From contig CAIKFU010000097.1 in assembly GCA_903826775.1 (NCBI GenBank), forward strand, positions 1 through 64,000: 64,000 bases of DNA, written 5' to 3'. Source of the stretch: an uncultured beta proteobacterium (GTDB taxonomy: Bacteria; Pseudomonadota; Gammaproteobacteria; Burkholderiales; Burkholderiaceae). Each line of letters starts with the position of its first letter. Position 1 is the stretch's first letter. The position numbers and the translations under genes were made by a program. Of this stretch, positions 32,909 through 43,122 are shown in pieces. Below the pieces are notes generated by a model. That model had not been told where the DNA came from, did not search any database, and saw only the letters and a program-made list of their open reading frames with translations.

Positions 32909-33678
32909 GTGATGCAGCAAATAATTTCGCAAACAATCAAGTTGTTCATTGGTTTAGATTTTCTAGTCCTTCAACTTTTTATCCACTTGCCGGAAAACTG
33001 ATTCCCATTTTTTGGGCGCTATCAATTCTGTTTGGGTTGGCGGGACTATGGATCAGTTTTTTTGTGGCTCCGGTTGATGCGGTTCAAGGTGAAGGCTATC
33101 GAATCATCTTTGTGCACGTGCCCGCTTCTTGGATGTCGATGTTTATTTATATTGTGATGGCGATGTGGGCAGGATTGGGTCTGGTGTTTAATACCAGGTT
33201 GTCCGCAATGATGGCCCAAGCATTGGCCCCTACCGGTGCGTTAATGGCTTTCCTGTCTCTGTGGACGGGTGCCTTTTGGGGTAAGCCGATGTGGGGGGCA
33301 TGGTGGGTTTGGGATGCGCGCTTAACCTCCGAATTAATTTTGCTGTTTTTGTATCTGGGGTTTATCGCATTGCAAGCGTCCATAGACGATCCGCGTCGCG
33401 CCGATAAGGCGGGAGCAATATTGGCTTTGGTTGGCGTAGTTAATGTGCCGATTATTTATTTCTCCGTAAAGTGGTGGAACACATTGCATCAAGGGGCATC
33501 GGTTTCAATCAACAAAGCTCCTGCCATGGCGCATACCATGCTGTGGGGCATGTTGTTGGTGGCGCTTTGCTTTTGGATGTATGCGATTGCCATTGCGCTC
33601 ATGCGAGTGCGAGCCATCATCTTGGAACGCGAATCGCATACGGATTGGGTAAGGCAGCTTGACGAGGTAAAACAATAA
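32905..33678 (+). CDS. ccmC: Haem lyase/haem-handling protein CcmC
   Basis: A 257-residue six-helix membrane protein with the tryptophan-rich WWD motif (GAWWVWDARLTSE) and flanking periplasmic His residues (IIFVHVPASW before it, NTLHQG after it) that ligate haem. CcmC loads haem onto the CcmE histidine. The start at 32905 overlaps the ccmB stop; an in-frame ATG at 32869 lies inside ccmB and is not favoured. Confidence 0.94.
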   Translation: MSDAANNFANNQVVHWFRFSSPSTFYPLAGKLIPIFWALSILFGLAGLWISFFVAPVDAVQGEGYRIIFVHVPASWMSMFIYIVMAMWAGLGLVFNTRLSAMMAQALAPTGALMAFLSLWTGAFWGKPMWGAWWVWDARLTSELILLFLYLGFIALQASIDDPRRADKAGAILALVGVVNVPIIYFSVKWWNTLHQGASVSINKAPAMAHTMLWGMLLVALCFWMYAIAIALMRVRAIILERESHTDWVRQLDEVKQ

Positions 33679-33866
33679 TGTGGAATTCACCCGCAGCGTT
33701 TTTCGCCATGGGCGGTTATGGGCTCTACGTGTGGAGCAGTTTTGGAGTATGCGCATTGGTATTTATTTTTGAACCGATGCAGATTCGAAAGCGCCACAAG
33801 TTGATTGTGATGCGGTTAAAACGCGAGATTCGTGCTGAAAAATTTGACAAAGAGGAATTGAATTGA
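33678..33866 (+). CDS. ccmD: Haem exporter accessory protein CcmD
   Basis: A 62-residue single-helix membrane protein. [16 protein letters not shown] is the conserved CcmD entry, followed by a basic cytosolic tail ([19 protein letters not shown]). It stabilises the CcmABC-CcmE complex. Its ATG overlaps the last base of the ccmC stop codon, and its own stop overlaps the TTG start of ccmE. Confidence 0.92.
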   Translation: MWNSPAAFFAMGGYGLYVWSSFGVCALVFIFEPMQIRKRHKLIVMRLKREIRAEKFDKEELN

Positions 33867-34297
33867 AGCCTAGACATAAACGTGCCCTAATCATTATCGG
33901 GGCCTTGGCCGCAATTGGGATTGCCGCTCTATTCATTCTGAATGCCCTTAATAGCAATATTGCGTTGTATGTCACCCCTAGCGAGGTTGCAAGTGGAAAA
34001 TCGCCTAAAGGCCAAGCGTTTCGTATTGGGGGACTGGTTAAAGACGGCTCTTTAAAGCGAGACGAGTTGGTTGTTCATTTTGTGATTACGGATTTGGTAA
34101 AAGACATACCGGTGTCGTACAAGGGGATTCTTCCCGACTTGTTTAAAGAGGGGAAGGGCGCAGTAGTGCAAGGACGTCTTGAGCCCGATGGGCAATTCGT
34201 TGCCAGCGAGGTGCTGGCAAAGCACGATGAAAATTACATGCCGCCCGAGGCCAAGCAAGCTCTTGAGCAGGCTCAGAAAAATGGAGCGAAGCCATGA
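33863..34297 (+). CDS. ccmE: Haem chaperone CcmE
   Basis: A 144-residue periplasmic haem chaperone anchored by one N-terminal TM helix (about residues 9-29), with an OB-fold domain and the covalent haem-binding His121 in [10 protein letters not shown]; Tyr125 is the usual axial ligand. A TTG start overlaps the ccmD stop (TTGA). It carries haem from CcmC to the CcmF/H/I lyase. Confidence 0.94.
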   Translation: MKPRHKRALIIIGALAAIGIAALFILNALNSNIALYVTPSEVASGKSPKGQAFRIGGLVKDGSLKRDELVVHFVITDLVKDIPVSYKGILPDLFKEGKGAVVQGRLEPDGQFVASEVLAKHDENYMPPEAKQALEQAQKNGAKP

Positions 34298-36204
34298 TTC
34301 CAGAATTTGGTCATATAGCGCTGATTCTGGCGCTGTGCGTTTCCATTGTGCAAGGCGTTTTGCCGTTGCTTGGCGCGCATCTAGGGCGCCGCGAATGGCT
34401 CATATTGGCGAGACCGGCAGCGCAAGTTTCTTTCCTGTTGCTGAGTATTTCATTCGCCGTGTTGGCATGGAGTTTTTATACCAATGACTTTTCAGTCTTG
34501 TATGTTGCCGAACATTCCAATGCTCAGCTGCCCGTTGTATACCGAATCGGTGCGGTTTGGGGTGGGCATGAAGGGTCGTTGCTGCTGTGGATCTTTTTGT
34601 TGACGGGGTGGGCGTTTGCGGTTGCTCAACTTTCAAAAACACTGGATGAATTTATGGTGGCACGGGTTGTTGGTGTGTTAGGGTTGGTGGCGACTGGACT
34701 GCTGTTGTTTGTTCTGGCGACATCAAACCCCTTTGAGCGATTATTTCCTGCTGCGCAAGATGGTCGATCGCTCAATCCGTTATTGCAAGATCCAGGATTG
34801 GTTTTTCATCCACCCATGCTGTATATGGGCTACGTAGGATTTTCTGTTGCCTTTGCCTTTGCCATTGCATCGCTGTTGTCCGGAAAATTGGATGCCGCTT
34901 GGGCGCGGTGGTCGCGCCCTTGGACAACGACGGCATGGATTTTCCTGACTCTTGGAATTGCATTGGGTTCTTGGTGGGCATACTATGAATTGGGTTGGGG
35001 TGGCTGGTGGTTTTGGGATCCGGTTGAAAATGCGTCGTTTATGCCGTGGTTGATCGGCACCGCGTTGTTGCATTCGTTGGCCGTGACGGAAAAGCGCGGG
35101 GGTTTTAAAAATTGGACGGTGTTGTTGGCAATCATTGCGTTTTCAATGTCGCTCCTGGGAACTTTCCTGGTACGTTCCGGCGTACTCACCTCAGTGCATG
35201 CTTTTGCAACGGATCCTCGTCGCGGCATTTTCATTCTGATACTCCTGTCTTTGGTGGTTGGCTCCTCTTTATTTCTATACGCTTTGCGCGCTCCCAAAAG
35301 TGCATTGGGGGGCGCGTTTTCATTGATGTCGCGCGAGACATTGATATTGCTAGGGAACGTGTTTTTAGTGGTCGCGGCCGGTTCGGTTCTTTTGGGAACC
35401 ATTTATCCGTTGCTAATCGATGCCCTAAATTTAGGAAAGATTTCGGTCGGCCCCCCATACTTCAATAGCGTTTTTGTGCCGATCATGGTTCCGGTGCTGT
35501 GTTTGTTGGCTATTGGCCCCTGGGCGAATTGGAAGTCGACAAATCTGCAAACTTTGGTAAAGCACCTCTGGATCGCTGCGGTAGTAGCGTTTGTTGCAGC
35601 GATTTTAATTCCCAGAATCATGGGCGATTTTTCATTGCTGATTTCTTTGGGTTTCCTATTGTCGTTTTGGATTATTACCTCGAGTGTTTTGCAAATCATT
35701 CGTCAGGCAAAGTCAGGAAAACCCACTCGATCATTTATTGGTATGCAGTTTGGTCATATCGGCATGGCCGTTTTTGTGATTGGGGTGACCATGGTTGGGG
35801 GATATCAGGAGGAAAAAGACGTTCGCATGGCACCTGGTGATACCGTGAATGTTGGCGGATACCAGATTAAATTAATGAATGTTCGGCTTGCACCAGGACC
35901 AAACTATGAGGCGATGCGCGGTGCCTTTGAATTGAGCCGGCATGGAAATCTCGAGACAATTTTGTATCCAGAAAAACGCAACTATTTTTCTTCAACAATG
36001 CCGATGACTGAAGCCGCAATCGATGCGGGATTTACCCGGGATGTTTACGTATCGCTTGGAGAGCCGTTGGAGGGGAATGCTTGGGCTGTACGCGTTTACT
36101 ACAAACCGTTTGTCGATTGGATTTGGGGCGGTTGCCTCTTGATGGCTCTTGGGGGGTTATTCGCTGTTTTCGATAAGCGGTATCGCTTGAGACTTAAAAA
36201 ATAA
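34294..36204 (+). CDS. ccmF: Cytochrome c haem lyase subunit CcmF
   Basis: A 636-residue polytopic membrane protein with the periplasmic WWD domain ([19 protein letters not shown]) and the conserved periplasmic His segments [12 protein letters not shown] and [13 protein letters not shown]. Together with CcmH and CcmI it attaches haem to apocytochrome CxxCH motifs. It overlaps ccmE (ATGA) and is 25 bp upstream of ccmG. All the multihaem proteins in this window would depend on it. Confidence 0.95.
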   Translation: MIPEFGHIALILALCVSIVQGVLPLLGAHLGRREWLILARPAAQVSFLLLSISFAVLAWSFYTNDFSVLYVAEHSNAQLPVVYRIGAVWGGHEGSLLLWIFLLTGWAFAVAQLSKTLDEFMVARVVGVLGLVATGLLLFVLATSNPFERLFPAAQDGRSLNPLLQDPGLVFHPPMLYMGYVGFSVAFAFAIASLLSGKLDAAWARWSRPWTTTAWIFLTLGIALGSWWAYYELGWGGWWFWDPVENASFMPWLIGTALLHSLAVTEKRGGFKNWTVLLAIIAFSMSLLGTFLVRSGVLTSVHAFATDPRRGIFILILLSLVVGSSLFLYALRAPKSALGGAFSLMSRETLILLGNVFLVVAAGSVLLGTIYPLLIDALNLGKISVGPPYFNSVFVPIMVPVLCLLAIGPWANWKSTNLQTLVKHLWIAAVVAFVAAILIPRIMGDFSLLISLGFLLSFWIITSSVLQIIRQAKSGKPTRSFIGMQFGHIGMAVFVIGVTMVGGYQEEKDVRMAPGDTVNVGGYQIKLMNVRLAPGPNYEAMRGAFELSRHGNLETILYPEKRNYFSSTMPMTEAAIDAGFTRDVYVSLGEPLEGNAWAVRVYYKPFVDWIWGGCLLMALGGLFAVFDKRYRLRLKK

Positions 36205-36229
36205 TTTGCTAAAGAAGAATTGAATTGAA

Positions 36230-36760
36230 ATGAAAGCAAAATTTATCATTCCGTTGTTGCTGTTTGTGGTGCTTGTGGGATTTTTGGCGGTCGGTCTAAA
36301 TCGAGATCCTCGAGAAGTGCCTTCCCCGCTGATTAATAAGCTTGCCCCGGCGTTTAATGTTCCTCAGCTTGCCGATCAAGGCAAGTCGTTTTCTCCAGAA
36401 AGCATGAAGGGGCAAGTTTGGATTTTAAATGTCTGGGCTTCTTGGTGCGTGGCTTGCCGCGAAGAGCATCCGGTTTTGGTGGAATTGGGTAGATCGCAAA
36501 TTGCCCCATTGATCGGGCTCGATTACAAGGACCGCCGAGAGGATGCAATGATGATGTTGGCAAGACAGGGAAATCCATACGTTTTGTCGGCATTTGACGG
36601 GGACGGTCGCGTGGGAATTAATTATGGAGTTTATGGCGTTCCAGAAACCTATGTCATGGATAAGGCCGGAGTAATCCGCTTTAAGCAAATAGGCCCGATA
36701 ACAACTGACGTGTTGGAAAAAACCATCTACCCACTGATCAATGAATTGAAAAAGAGCTAA
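36230..36760 (+). CDS. ccmG: Thioredoxin-like apocytochrome reductant CcmG/DsbE
   Basis: A 176-residue membrane-anchored thioredoxin-fold protein: one N-terminal helix (residues 6-24), then the active site NVWASWCVACREEHP with Cys73 and Cys76. The Val-Ala between the cysteines and the downstream GVYGVPETYVMD cis-Pro loop are CcmG-type. It keeps apocytochrome CxxCH cysteines reduced. Confidence 0.93.
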   Translation: MKAKFIIPLLLFVVLVGFLAVGLNRDPREVPSPLINKLAPAFNVPQLADQGKSFSPESMKGQVWILNVWASWCVACREEHPVLVELGRSQIAPLIGLDYKDRREDAMMMLARQGNPYVLSAFDGDGRVGINYGVYGVPETYVMDKAGVIRFKQIGPITTDVLEKTIYPLINELKKS

Positions 36761-36766
36761 GAAATC

Positions 36767-37231
36767 GTGAAACGCATACTAACCTGTCTTCTCTTTTTAT
36801 TGTTTTCAAATATTTTGCTTGCGAATGAAGCCGTTCCATTGGCCGAGGATCCGGTGCTTGAGCAACGCTTGATTACCATTTCGGAAGAGATGCGCTGCTT
36901 GGTTTGCCAAAACGAGTCGTTGGCTGGATCACGCTCCGATTTGGCGCAAGATCTGCGCAGGGAAATTCGAGGCTTAATCAAAGAGGGTAAATCGGATGCT
37001 GAGATCAGGACGTTCATGGTCGAGCGCTATGGGGATTTTGTTTTATACCGTCCACCAGTTAAGCCGATTACGTGGCTACTTTGGCTTGGGCCTTTTGCTT
37101 TAATGATTGCGGGTATTGCGGCATTGCTGGTTTATTTGCGTAAACGGAATAGTCAAATTACCGGCAATTTGTTGTCCGAAGAAGAAAACAAGCGCATTGA
37201 TGCGCTATTGCGGGATAGTGCAAATGATTAA
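36767..37231 (+). CDS. ccmH: Cytochrome c maturation protein CcmH
   Basis: A 154-residue protein with a signal peptide, a three-helix domain bearing Cys44/Cys47 (RCLVCQNESLAGS) and a C-terminal membrane helix (about residues 103-124). It resolves mixed disulfides with apocytochrome in the lyase complex. GTG start 6 bp after the ccmG stop. The CcmI function is encoded separately downstream. Confidence 0.93.
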   Translation: MKRILTCLLFLLFSNILLANEAVPLAEDPVLEQRLITISEEMRCLVCQNESLAGSRSDLAQDLRREIRGLIKEGKSDAEIRTFMVERYGDFVLYRPPVKPITWLLWLGPFALMIAGIAALLVYLRKRNSQITGNLLSEEENKRIDALLRDSAND

Positions 37232-38432
37232 TTTTTTAATTGCCTCAGTTGTATTGTTGGTGTTGGTTTTGGTTTTACTCTTTCGCCCTTTCTATTGGAG
37301 GTCAAAAGTTCAGCACGCTTCCCGTCGCCAATTGAATGCGGTGATCTATAAGGAGGAGCTTGAAAAGCTCGAGAAAGATCGCGCAAGTGGGGCGTTGGAT
37401 GCGACCAGTTATGAGCAGGGGCACGCTGAAATGCGTCAACGTTTATTTCAGGATACGGATGAGGCCGACGGCGTATCCGTCTCGAGTTCGCCTATCAAGA
37501 CCATGATTGCAGTGAGCTTGTTCATTTCAATTGCTACCATTGGGGTGTATCTGTGGATCGGCAATGCGGATGAGGCTGTCAATGGCAGCGCACACCAAAA
37601 AATAGCCGAGCAAGATGTTGAAAAAATGGTTGCCGGACTGGCAGCAAAAATGGAGCAAGACCCAACGAACCTGAAGGGTTGGGCAATGCTGGCAAGATCC
37701 TATAAAGTGATGGGAAGGCCTTTGGAGGCCGAGAAGGCCTATGACCGGGCAGGGCCCTATATTGATGGCGATGCGCAGTTGTTGGCGGATTACGCCGATG
37801 TGGCCGCTAGCAATGCAAACGGCAGTTTTGTGGGCAAACCGCAGCAGTTGATCAATAAGGCATTAAAGGTCGACCCCAACAACATGATGGCGCTTTGGTT
37901 GGCCGGTACGGCCGCCTTTAATAACGGCGACTACAAGTCGGCCGTACGGATTTGGGAAAAATTGGAGGGGTTGCTTCCCCCCGATTCCGAGGATACTCGG
38001 ACCATTCAAAGCTCAGTGTTGGAAGCGCAGCAAAAGGGGAATTTGCCGATTCGCAAAAACCCCTCCCCTCAACCAACAACTCCTTTGGTAAATGGAAGCG
38101 TTAGTGGGTTGGTTGAAATCGACCCATCGCTGAAATCCAAAGTGAATCCCGATGACGTCATTATGGTGATTGCTCGGGCCCCAGGAGCTCGAATGCCCTT
38201 GGCAATCATGAGGGCGCGTGCCGCCGATCTGCCGGTCCGATTTGTATTAAATGATGCCTTAGCCATGACGCCAGATGCCTTGATTTCGACCTTAGCCGAG
38301 GTAACGGTCGAAGTACGGATTTCCAAATCCGGAATGGCTAAACCGGAGCCGGGTGATTTGTTGTCTGCAACGCAAAATGTTAAGGTTGGTGCAACCGGGA
38401 TTAAGCTCTTGGTAAATCAGGTTCGCCCATAA
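37224..38432 (+). CDS. ccmI: Cytochrome c biogenesis protein CcmI (TPR)
   Basis: A 402-residue CcmI with two N-terminal membrane segments (residues 1-20 and about 90-112) separated by a cytosolic coiled region, and a periplasmic domain with TPR-like repeats (NLKGWAMLARSYKVMGRPLEAEKAY seen in part) that captures apocytochrome C-termini. The start at 37224 overlaps ccmH by 8 bp; an in-frame ATG at 37107 inside ccmH is rejected. It completes ccmABCDEFGHI in one operon. Confidence 0.92.
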   Translation: MINFLIASVVLLVLVLVLLFRPFYWRSKVQHASRRQLNAVIYKEELEKLEKDRASGALDATSYEQGHAEMRQRLFQDTDEADGVSVSSSPIKTMIAVSLFISIATIGVYLWIGNADEAVNGSAHQKIAEQDVEKMVAGLAAKMEQDPTNLKGWAMLARSYKVMGRPLEAEKAYDRAGPYIDGDAQLLADYADVAASNANGSFVGKPQQLINKALKVDPNNMMALWLAGTAAFNNGDYKSAVRIWEKLEGLLPPDSEDTRTIQSSVLEAQQKGNLPIRKNPSPQPTTPLVNGSVSGLVEIDPSLKSKVNPDDVIMVIARAPGARMPLAIMRARAADLPVRFVLNDALAMTPDALISTLAEVTVEVRISKSGMAKPEPGDLLSATQNVKVGATGIKLLVNQVRP

Positions 38433-38445
38433 AAAACTGGACAAT

Positions 38446-38515
38446 TGATTCGCCGATTCAATATAAGCTCTTGATTAAATTCAATTCTTTTTCTGTGCTT
38501 TGAATCGGCCAATCA
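38446..38515. repeat. 15-bp near-perfect inverted repeat downstream of ccmI
   Basis: TGATTCGCCGATTCA (38446-38460) and TGAATCGGCCAATCA (38501-38515) are reverse complements at 14 of 15 positions, separated by 40 bases. No T-tract follows the right arm, so it is a weak terminator candidate; two separate half-sites or an RNA stem are alternatives. Confidence 0.5.
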
Positions 38516-38550
38516 CATCAAAAAAATCATTAAAAATATCAAATCAATTA

Positions 38551-38564
38551 TTGATTTGTATCAA
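38551..38564 (+). promoter_or_regulatory. Perfect FNR box and class II promoter of nrdJ
   Basis: TTGAT-TTGT-ATCAA matches the FNR consensus exactly. A CATTAT hexamer at 38587-38592 is spaced so that the FNR box would be centred near -41.5 from a start at about 38599, the classic class II activator geometry. This predicts induction of the B12-dependent ribonucleotide reductase under low oxygen. Confidence 0.82.
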
Positions 38565-38706
38565 AAGTCTAAGCGCATGAAGGTTGCATTATGCAGTGGA
38601 GAAAAGGTTGTTTTTCGAGGGCTTGGCGCTGCCATTTTGTCGCCAGATCCAGTTGATTCAGAGTTAATTTGTCGGCTAATGTCGAGTCCAATGGAGTTTA
38701 AGATTT

Positions 38707-41700
38707 ATGTCAATTCAAGCAATTAGTATCGATGTCCTGATTGAGAAATACGCTAAGGATGGTGAGCGTGATCCGGATGTGATTTTTCAGCGAGTGGCTA
38801 AGGGATTAGCCGTCGTTGAAAACGACGCGATACGAAATGATGTAGAGAAGATGTTTTTAGAGAACATGCGTAACGGCGCTATTGGTGCTGGGCGAATCAT
38901 GAGTGCGGCAGGGACTGGCATCAAAGCGACATTAATTAATTGTTTTGTTCAGCCGGTTGGGGATTGCATTCAGGGTTTTGATGCCGACGGGTTCCCGGGA
39001 ATTTATGAGGCTTTAAAGCAGGCCGCTGAGACGATGCGGCGTGGCGGTGGCGTTGGATACGACTTCTCAAGAATTCGTCCTAAAGGCGCTGAGGTTAAAG
39101 GTACCGCTTCAATTGCGTCCGGTCCTTGCAGTTACATTAATGTATTTGACCAGTCCTGCTCTACTGTTGAGAGTGCCGGATCTAGGCGCGGCGCGCAAAT
39201 GGGCGTTCTCAAGATTGATCACCCCGATATCTTTGATTTCATAACGGCCAAACGGGTCACTGGTCGTTGGAATAATTTCAACGTGTCGGTCGGGGTATCA
39301 AGTGCCTTTATGAAGGCCGTGGAGACTGATCAAACCTGGGATTTGGTTCATAAGGCAAAACCGTGCAAGGATCTGCTTGAACAAGGGGCGCATCAAAGAA
39401 CAGATGGATTATGGGTTTATCGCAGTGTTAGCGCCAGAGAAATTTGGGATGCTGTGATGCGGTCTGCTTATGATTTTGCCGAGCCCGGTATTTTATTTCT
39501 CGATAACATCAATCGGGATAACAACCTCAATTATTGCGAAGCAATTGAAGCAACCAATCCATGTGTTACTGGCGATACACGACTAGCAACGCAGTTTGGT
39601 TTGGTAAGAATTAATGATTTATTTATTACCGGCAATGAGTTGGAGGTAACTGTTGATAACCGTGCATTAGGTTTGGCGGTTGGTGGCGCTCAGGTTAGAA
39701 AGGCTGTTCCTGCGTTTTTGACTTCTCATAATGCAGAAGTTTTTGAAGTAGTGACCGCTGCTGGCTATGCAATCAAAGCAACTGCATGGCATGATTTTTA
39801 TACCCCTAGGGGAAAGATTAAACTTTCAAACCTAGTGGTTGGTGATAGTCTTTATATCCAATCGGGTAAAGGCCAATTTGGTAAAGCTGGTAGCAGAGAT
39901 CTGGGTTTTTTGATGGGTCTAATTACAGGAGATGGGCATTTTACAAATCGCGGAAAAGGTATTCAAGGGGCTGTAATCAGTTTATGGGGTGAAGACCAAC
40001 TACTTGGCGAACGTGTGTGTGGCATTGTTCATAAATTAACGGGTGGTCAATCCAATAACCAAAGAGAATATCAAGTCGCTCCAGTAGCCGTGCCGGATAG
40101 AGACATGACGTTTATACGCTCGACTGTATTAGCTCGAGTTTTGGATATTTATGGTTTTAATGGTGAAACCAAGTTAAGCGTTCCTAATGTGGTGTGGACG
40201 GGATCAGAGGAATGCGTAAAAGGGTATTTGCAGGGATTATTCCAAGCTGACGGAACTGTTAATGTCAGCTCAAATTCAAACAGCTGCTCAATTCGTTTGA
40301 ATTCCTCATGTGAATCTTTATTAAGTGAACTTCAAATTCTCCTTTCAAATTTTGGAATTTTCAGCTCCATTCATCTCAGAAGGGAGTCGGGTTATCGGGA
40401 TTTGCTAGACGGCAAAGGCGGAAGTAAACCTTATTTATGCAAAGATAATTACGAGTTAATTATTGATGGTGAATCGCGTGATCGCTTCATGTCGGAAATT
40501 GGTTTTGCGCTTCCACAAAAGGCTGATAAATACAATGTATGGGTTAAAGACAAGGCGCTAGTAAAAACCCAATCCTTTCAATCGGAAATCATCTCCATTG
40601 AACAGATTGGTTCTGAGCCAGTTTTTGATACCACGCAAGCTGATAATAATACGGTCATTTTTAATGGGTTGGTAACCGGACAATGTGGCGAACAACCATT
40701 ACCGCCTTATGGTTGCTGTGATCTCGGTCCAGTCATCTTGACGCATTTTGTGCGCAATCCATTCGGGTTTGCTGGGGAACCCAGCTTTGATTTTGAAAAA
40801 TTTATTTCAGTAGTGAAAATTCAAGTACGTATGCTTGATAACGTCTTGGATGCCACATTTTGGCCTTTGCCGGAACAGGCCGAGGAAGCCAGAATTAAAA
40901 GGCGTATCGGTGTTGGTTTTACCGGATTAGGCGATGCCTTAGTGATGTTAAAACTTCCTTATAACGAGGAAGGGGCCAGGGTGGTTGCTGCGAAGATCGC
41001 TAGGGTAATGCGCGATGCAGCCTATGAGGCCTCGGTTGAATTGGCCAAAGAAAAAGGATCTTTCCCGTCTCTCGACGTTGAAAAGTATTTGAGTGGGGAC
41101 AGTTTTGTTACCCGCTTGGATGAGGACTTAAAAAATAAGATCCGGCAGTTTGGTATTCGCAATAGCCATTTGCTTTCGATTGCGCCAACGGGAACGGTTA
41201 GCCTTGCGTTTGCTGACAACGCTTCTAATGGCATCGAACCCGCTTTCTCATGGGTGTATCGTCGCAAGAAGCGTGAAGCCGACGGCACTACCTCGGAGTA
41301 TGCGGTTGAAGACCATGCATGGCGTTTATACCGGGAACTTGGAGGGGACGTAGAGAACCTGCCAAACTATTTTGTGTCAGCCCTGCAAATGGCTGCAACC
41401 GATCACATTGCCATGATGGAGGCGGTGCAACCCTTTATCGATACCGCTATTTCGAAAACGGTCAATGTTCCAGTTGAGTACCCATATGAAGATTTCAAGA
41501 GTTTGTATTTGCAGGCATGGCGTGCAAACTTGAAGGGATTGGCAACCTACCGCCCCAATAGTATTTTAGGGGCGGTACTTGAAACCGGGCCAAGCGCGTC
41601 TGAGGCTGCTGTAGCGAGTGAAGTTGGGTTCGACCCAATGCGAACGGTTGTGGAGAGTCGTCCAAAGGGTATTTTGCCTGCAGTTGCCGAAAAAATTGAA

Positions 41701-42225
41701 TATTGGACGCAAGAAGGCCACAAAACTTTATATTTAGTGGTTTCGTTTATCACCCTTCCCAATGGCGGTGGATCCGGAACGGTGGAGAGGGCAATTGAAT
41801 TCTTCATGCCCGTTGGTCAAAATGGTGAATCCCAGCAGTGGATTACTTCCAGTATGCGGCTGCTTTCATTGGCTGCGCGTGGAGGATTTTTAGAACGTGC
41901 TCTTGGGGATATGCGGAAGGTGGCCTGGGATCGCGGTGCGGTTCGATTGGGTACCTTTGAAAAAATCGATGGTACTCGCATGCCTTTATGGCACGATTCG
42001 GAAGTTGCGGCAATTGCCTATGCCATTCAAAATATTATTGAGCGGCGCAATGGCAATTCGCTAAATGATCTATCTGAAATGTCAGCTCGCGAAGAATCTC
42101 GCTCTACATCTGCCCCACCGGTGATGGTGGGTAAGAAGTGTGCAGAGTGCGGCGCGCATGCCGTCATTCGCAAGGATGGTTGCGACTATTGCACGCAATG
42201 CGGGCATTTGGGAACTTGCGGGTAA
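38707..42225 (+). CDS. nrdJ: Adenosylcobalamin-dependent (class II) ribonucleotide reductase with intein
   Basis: The 1172-residue precursor comprises about 798 extein residues and a 374-residue intein. The host protein is a NrdJ class II reductase making dNTPs without oxygen. RPKGAEVKG and [17 protein letters not shown] mark the substrate-binding barrel; residues E281-A-T-N-P285 join C660[14 protein letters not shown] to restore the N-x-C-x-E thiyl-radical loop; [12 protein letters not shown] follows; and the C-terminal zinc ribbon [22 protein letters not shown] closes the protein. A weak GGAG lies 12 bases before the ATG. Upstream is an FNR promoter. No nrdAB or nrdDG gene and no B12 riboswitch are seen here. 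Confidence 0.95.
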   Translation: MSIQAISIDVLIEKYAKDGERDPDVIFQRVAKGLAVVENDAIRNDVEKMFLENMRNGAIGAGRIMSAAGTGIKATLINCFVQPVGDCIQGFDADGFPGIYEALKQAAETMRRGGGVGYDFSRIRPKGAEVKGTASIASGPCSYINVFDQSCSTVESAGSRRGAQMGVLKIDHPDIFDFITAKRVTGRWNNFNVSVGVSSAFMKAVETDQTWDLVHKAKPCKDLLEQGAHQRTDGLWVYRSVSAREIWDAVMRSAYDFAEPGILFLDNINRDNNLNYCEAIEATNPCVTGDTRLATQFGLVRINDLFITGNELEVTVDNRALGLAVGGAQVRKAVPAFLTSHNAEVFEVVTAAGYAIKATAWHDFYTPRGKIKLSNLVVGDSLYIQSGKGQFGKAGSRDLGFLMGLITGDGHFTNRGKGIQGAVISLWGEDQLLGERVCGIVHKLTGGQSNNQREYQVAPVAVPDRDMTFIRSTVLARVLDIYGFNGETKLSVPNVVWTGSEECVKGYLQGLFQADGTVNVSSNSNSCSIRLNSSCESLLSELQILLSNFGIFSSIHLRRESGYRDLLDGKGGSKPYLCKDNYELIIDGESRDRFMSEIGFALPQKADKYNVWVKDKALVKTQSFQSEIISIEQIGSEPVFDTTQADNNTVIFNGLVTGQCGEQPLPPYGCCDLGPVILTHFVRNPFGFAGEPSFDFEKFISVVKIQVRMLDNVLDATFWPLPEQAEEARIKRRIGVGFTGLGDALVMLKLPYNEEGARVVAAKIARVMRDAAYEASVELAKEKGSFPSLDVEKYLSGDSFVTRLDEDLKNKIRQFGIRNSHLLSIAPTGTVSLAFADNASNGIEPAFSWVYRRKKREADGTTSEYAVEDHAWRLYRELGGDVENLPNYFVSALQMAATDHIAMMEAVQPFIDTAISKTVNVPVEYPYEDFKSLYLQAWRANLKGLATYRPNSILGAVLETGPSASEAAVASEVGFDPMRTVVESRPKGILPAVAEKIEYWTQEGHKTLYLVVSFITLPNGGGSGTVERAIEFFMPVGQNGESQQWITSSMRLLSLAARGGFLERALGDMRKVAWDRGAVRLGTFEKIDGTRMPLWHDSEVAAIAYAIQNIIERRNGNSLNDLSEMSAREESRSTSAPPVMVGKKCAECGAHAVIRKDGCDYCTQCGHLGTCG
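39562..40683 (+). other. Intein in NrdJ with LAGLIDADG endonuclease
   Basis: Residues 286-659 of the NrdJ precursor. The N-terminal splice block is [10 protein letters not shown] with nucleophile Cys286; block B is [12 protein letters not shown] with the T..H pair; dodecapeptide endonuclease motifs are [14 protein letters not shown] and [15 protein letters not shown]; block F is [16 protein letters not shown]. The intein ends GLVTGQ with Gln659 as terminal residue and Gly as penultimate, in place of the usual His-Asn. The +1 residue is Cys660, the predicted catalytic thiyl-radical cysteine. Both LAGLIDADG motifs retain their acidic residue, so the homing endonuclease looks intact. Confidence 0.93.
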
Positions 42226-42234
42226 TCTAAAAGC

Positions 42235-42996
42235 TTATCCGCGTCCTACGAAGGGCATTTTTGTGGCCATGATGGTCATGGACAGAATATTGCTTTCAAG
42301 CGGAAGTTGTGCCATTTGGAGTACTGCAGCGCCGACGTGATCGACATCCATGCGCGGCTCAACTTGGATTGAGCCGTCGGCTTGGATGATTCCCTTTGAC
42401 ATGCGCTCCGTCATTTCGGTAGCGGCGTTGCCAATATCGATTTGACCGCAAGCAATATTAAATGGACGCCCATCTAGCGCAATGGATTTTGTTAGGCCGC
42501 TAATGGCGTGTTTAGTCGATGTATACGGAGCGGACATCGGGCGTGGGGCGTATGCAGAGATTGACCCATTGTTAATGATGCGACCCCCTTGCGGGTTTTG
42601 CGCCTTCATCATCCGCATGGCTTCTTGGCTGCATAAGAAGGCTCCGCATAGGTTGGTGTTGACAACGGCCATCCACTGTTCATAGCTGAGATCTTCCATG
42701 GGGATGGCTGGCGTACCCATTCCCGCATTGTTAAATAAAACATCGATGCGGCCAAACGCACTTTTCAGGGTTGCGAACAGTGTTTTGACGTCGTTGGGTT
42801 TGCCCACATCGCATTGGATTGCTAAGCTGTTTTCGCTTGAGCCGCCAATGTCCCTAATGGCATTTTCCAGTTTCCCCAACGTTCGTCCCACAAGGGCTAC
42901 GCGGTAGCCTCCATGAAGAAGTGCTTTGGCTGCTGCTTTACCAATACCGGTTCCGGCGCCGGTAACCAGTGCAACACGTTGTGGGGTAATAATCAT
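42235..42996 (-). CDS. Short-chain dehydrogenase/reductase
   Basis: A 253-residue classical SDR with the cofactor motif TGAGTGIG (about residues 12-19), the NNAG motif, an active-site Ser (NNGSISAY) and the YTSTK Tyr/Lys pair. The Arg residues after the first strand (VGRTLGK) suggest NADP(H) preference. It is convergent with nrdJ across 9 bp and appears monocistronic. Substrate unknown. Confidence 0.87.
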   Translation of the reverse strand: MIITPQRVALVTGAGTGIGKAAAKALLHGGYRVALVGRTLGKLENAIRDIGGSSENSLAIQCDVGKPNDVKTLFATLKSAFGRIDVLFNNAGMGTPAIPMEDLSYEQWMAVVNTNLCGAFLCSQEAMRMMKAQNPQGGRIINNGSISAYAPRPMSAPYTSTKHAISGLTKSIALDGRPFNIACGQIDIGNAATEMTERMSKGIIQADGSIQVEPRMDVDHVGAAVLQMAQLPLESNILSMTIMATKMPFVGRG

Positions 42997-43122
42997 GTAA
43001 TGGCTATAAAGAGGGATTGAAAGGTGTTATCTTAACTTCATTTTTTGGAGCATTATTAATGCAGGGGCGATTCCAGTGGTCAAATCAATGTCATGGAGCA
43101 TAATCCCCAAAAAAGGGTTGCT

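Noticed and set aside
38433..38706. Cobalamin riboswitch before the B12-dependent nrdJ
   Set aside because: None of the conserved B12-box or GCCACTG-type segments is present; only the FNR promoter is seen.
38577..38726. A 49-codon reading frame (MKVALCSGEKVVFRG...) overlapping the nrdJ start
   Set aside because: No ribosome site, and the FNR-dependent start predicted at about 38599 lies downstream of its ATG, so it would not be in the transcript.
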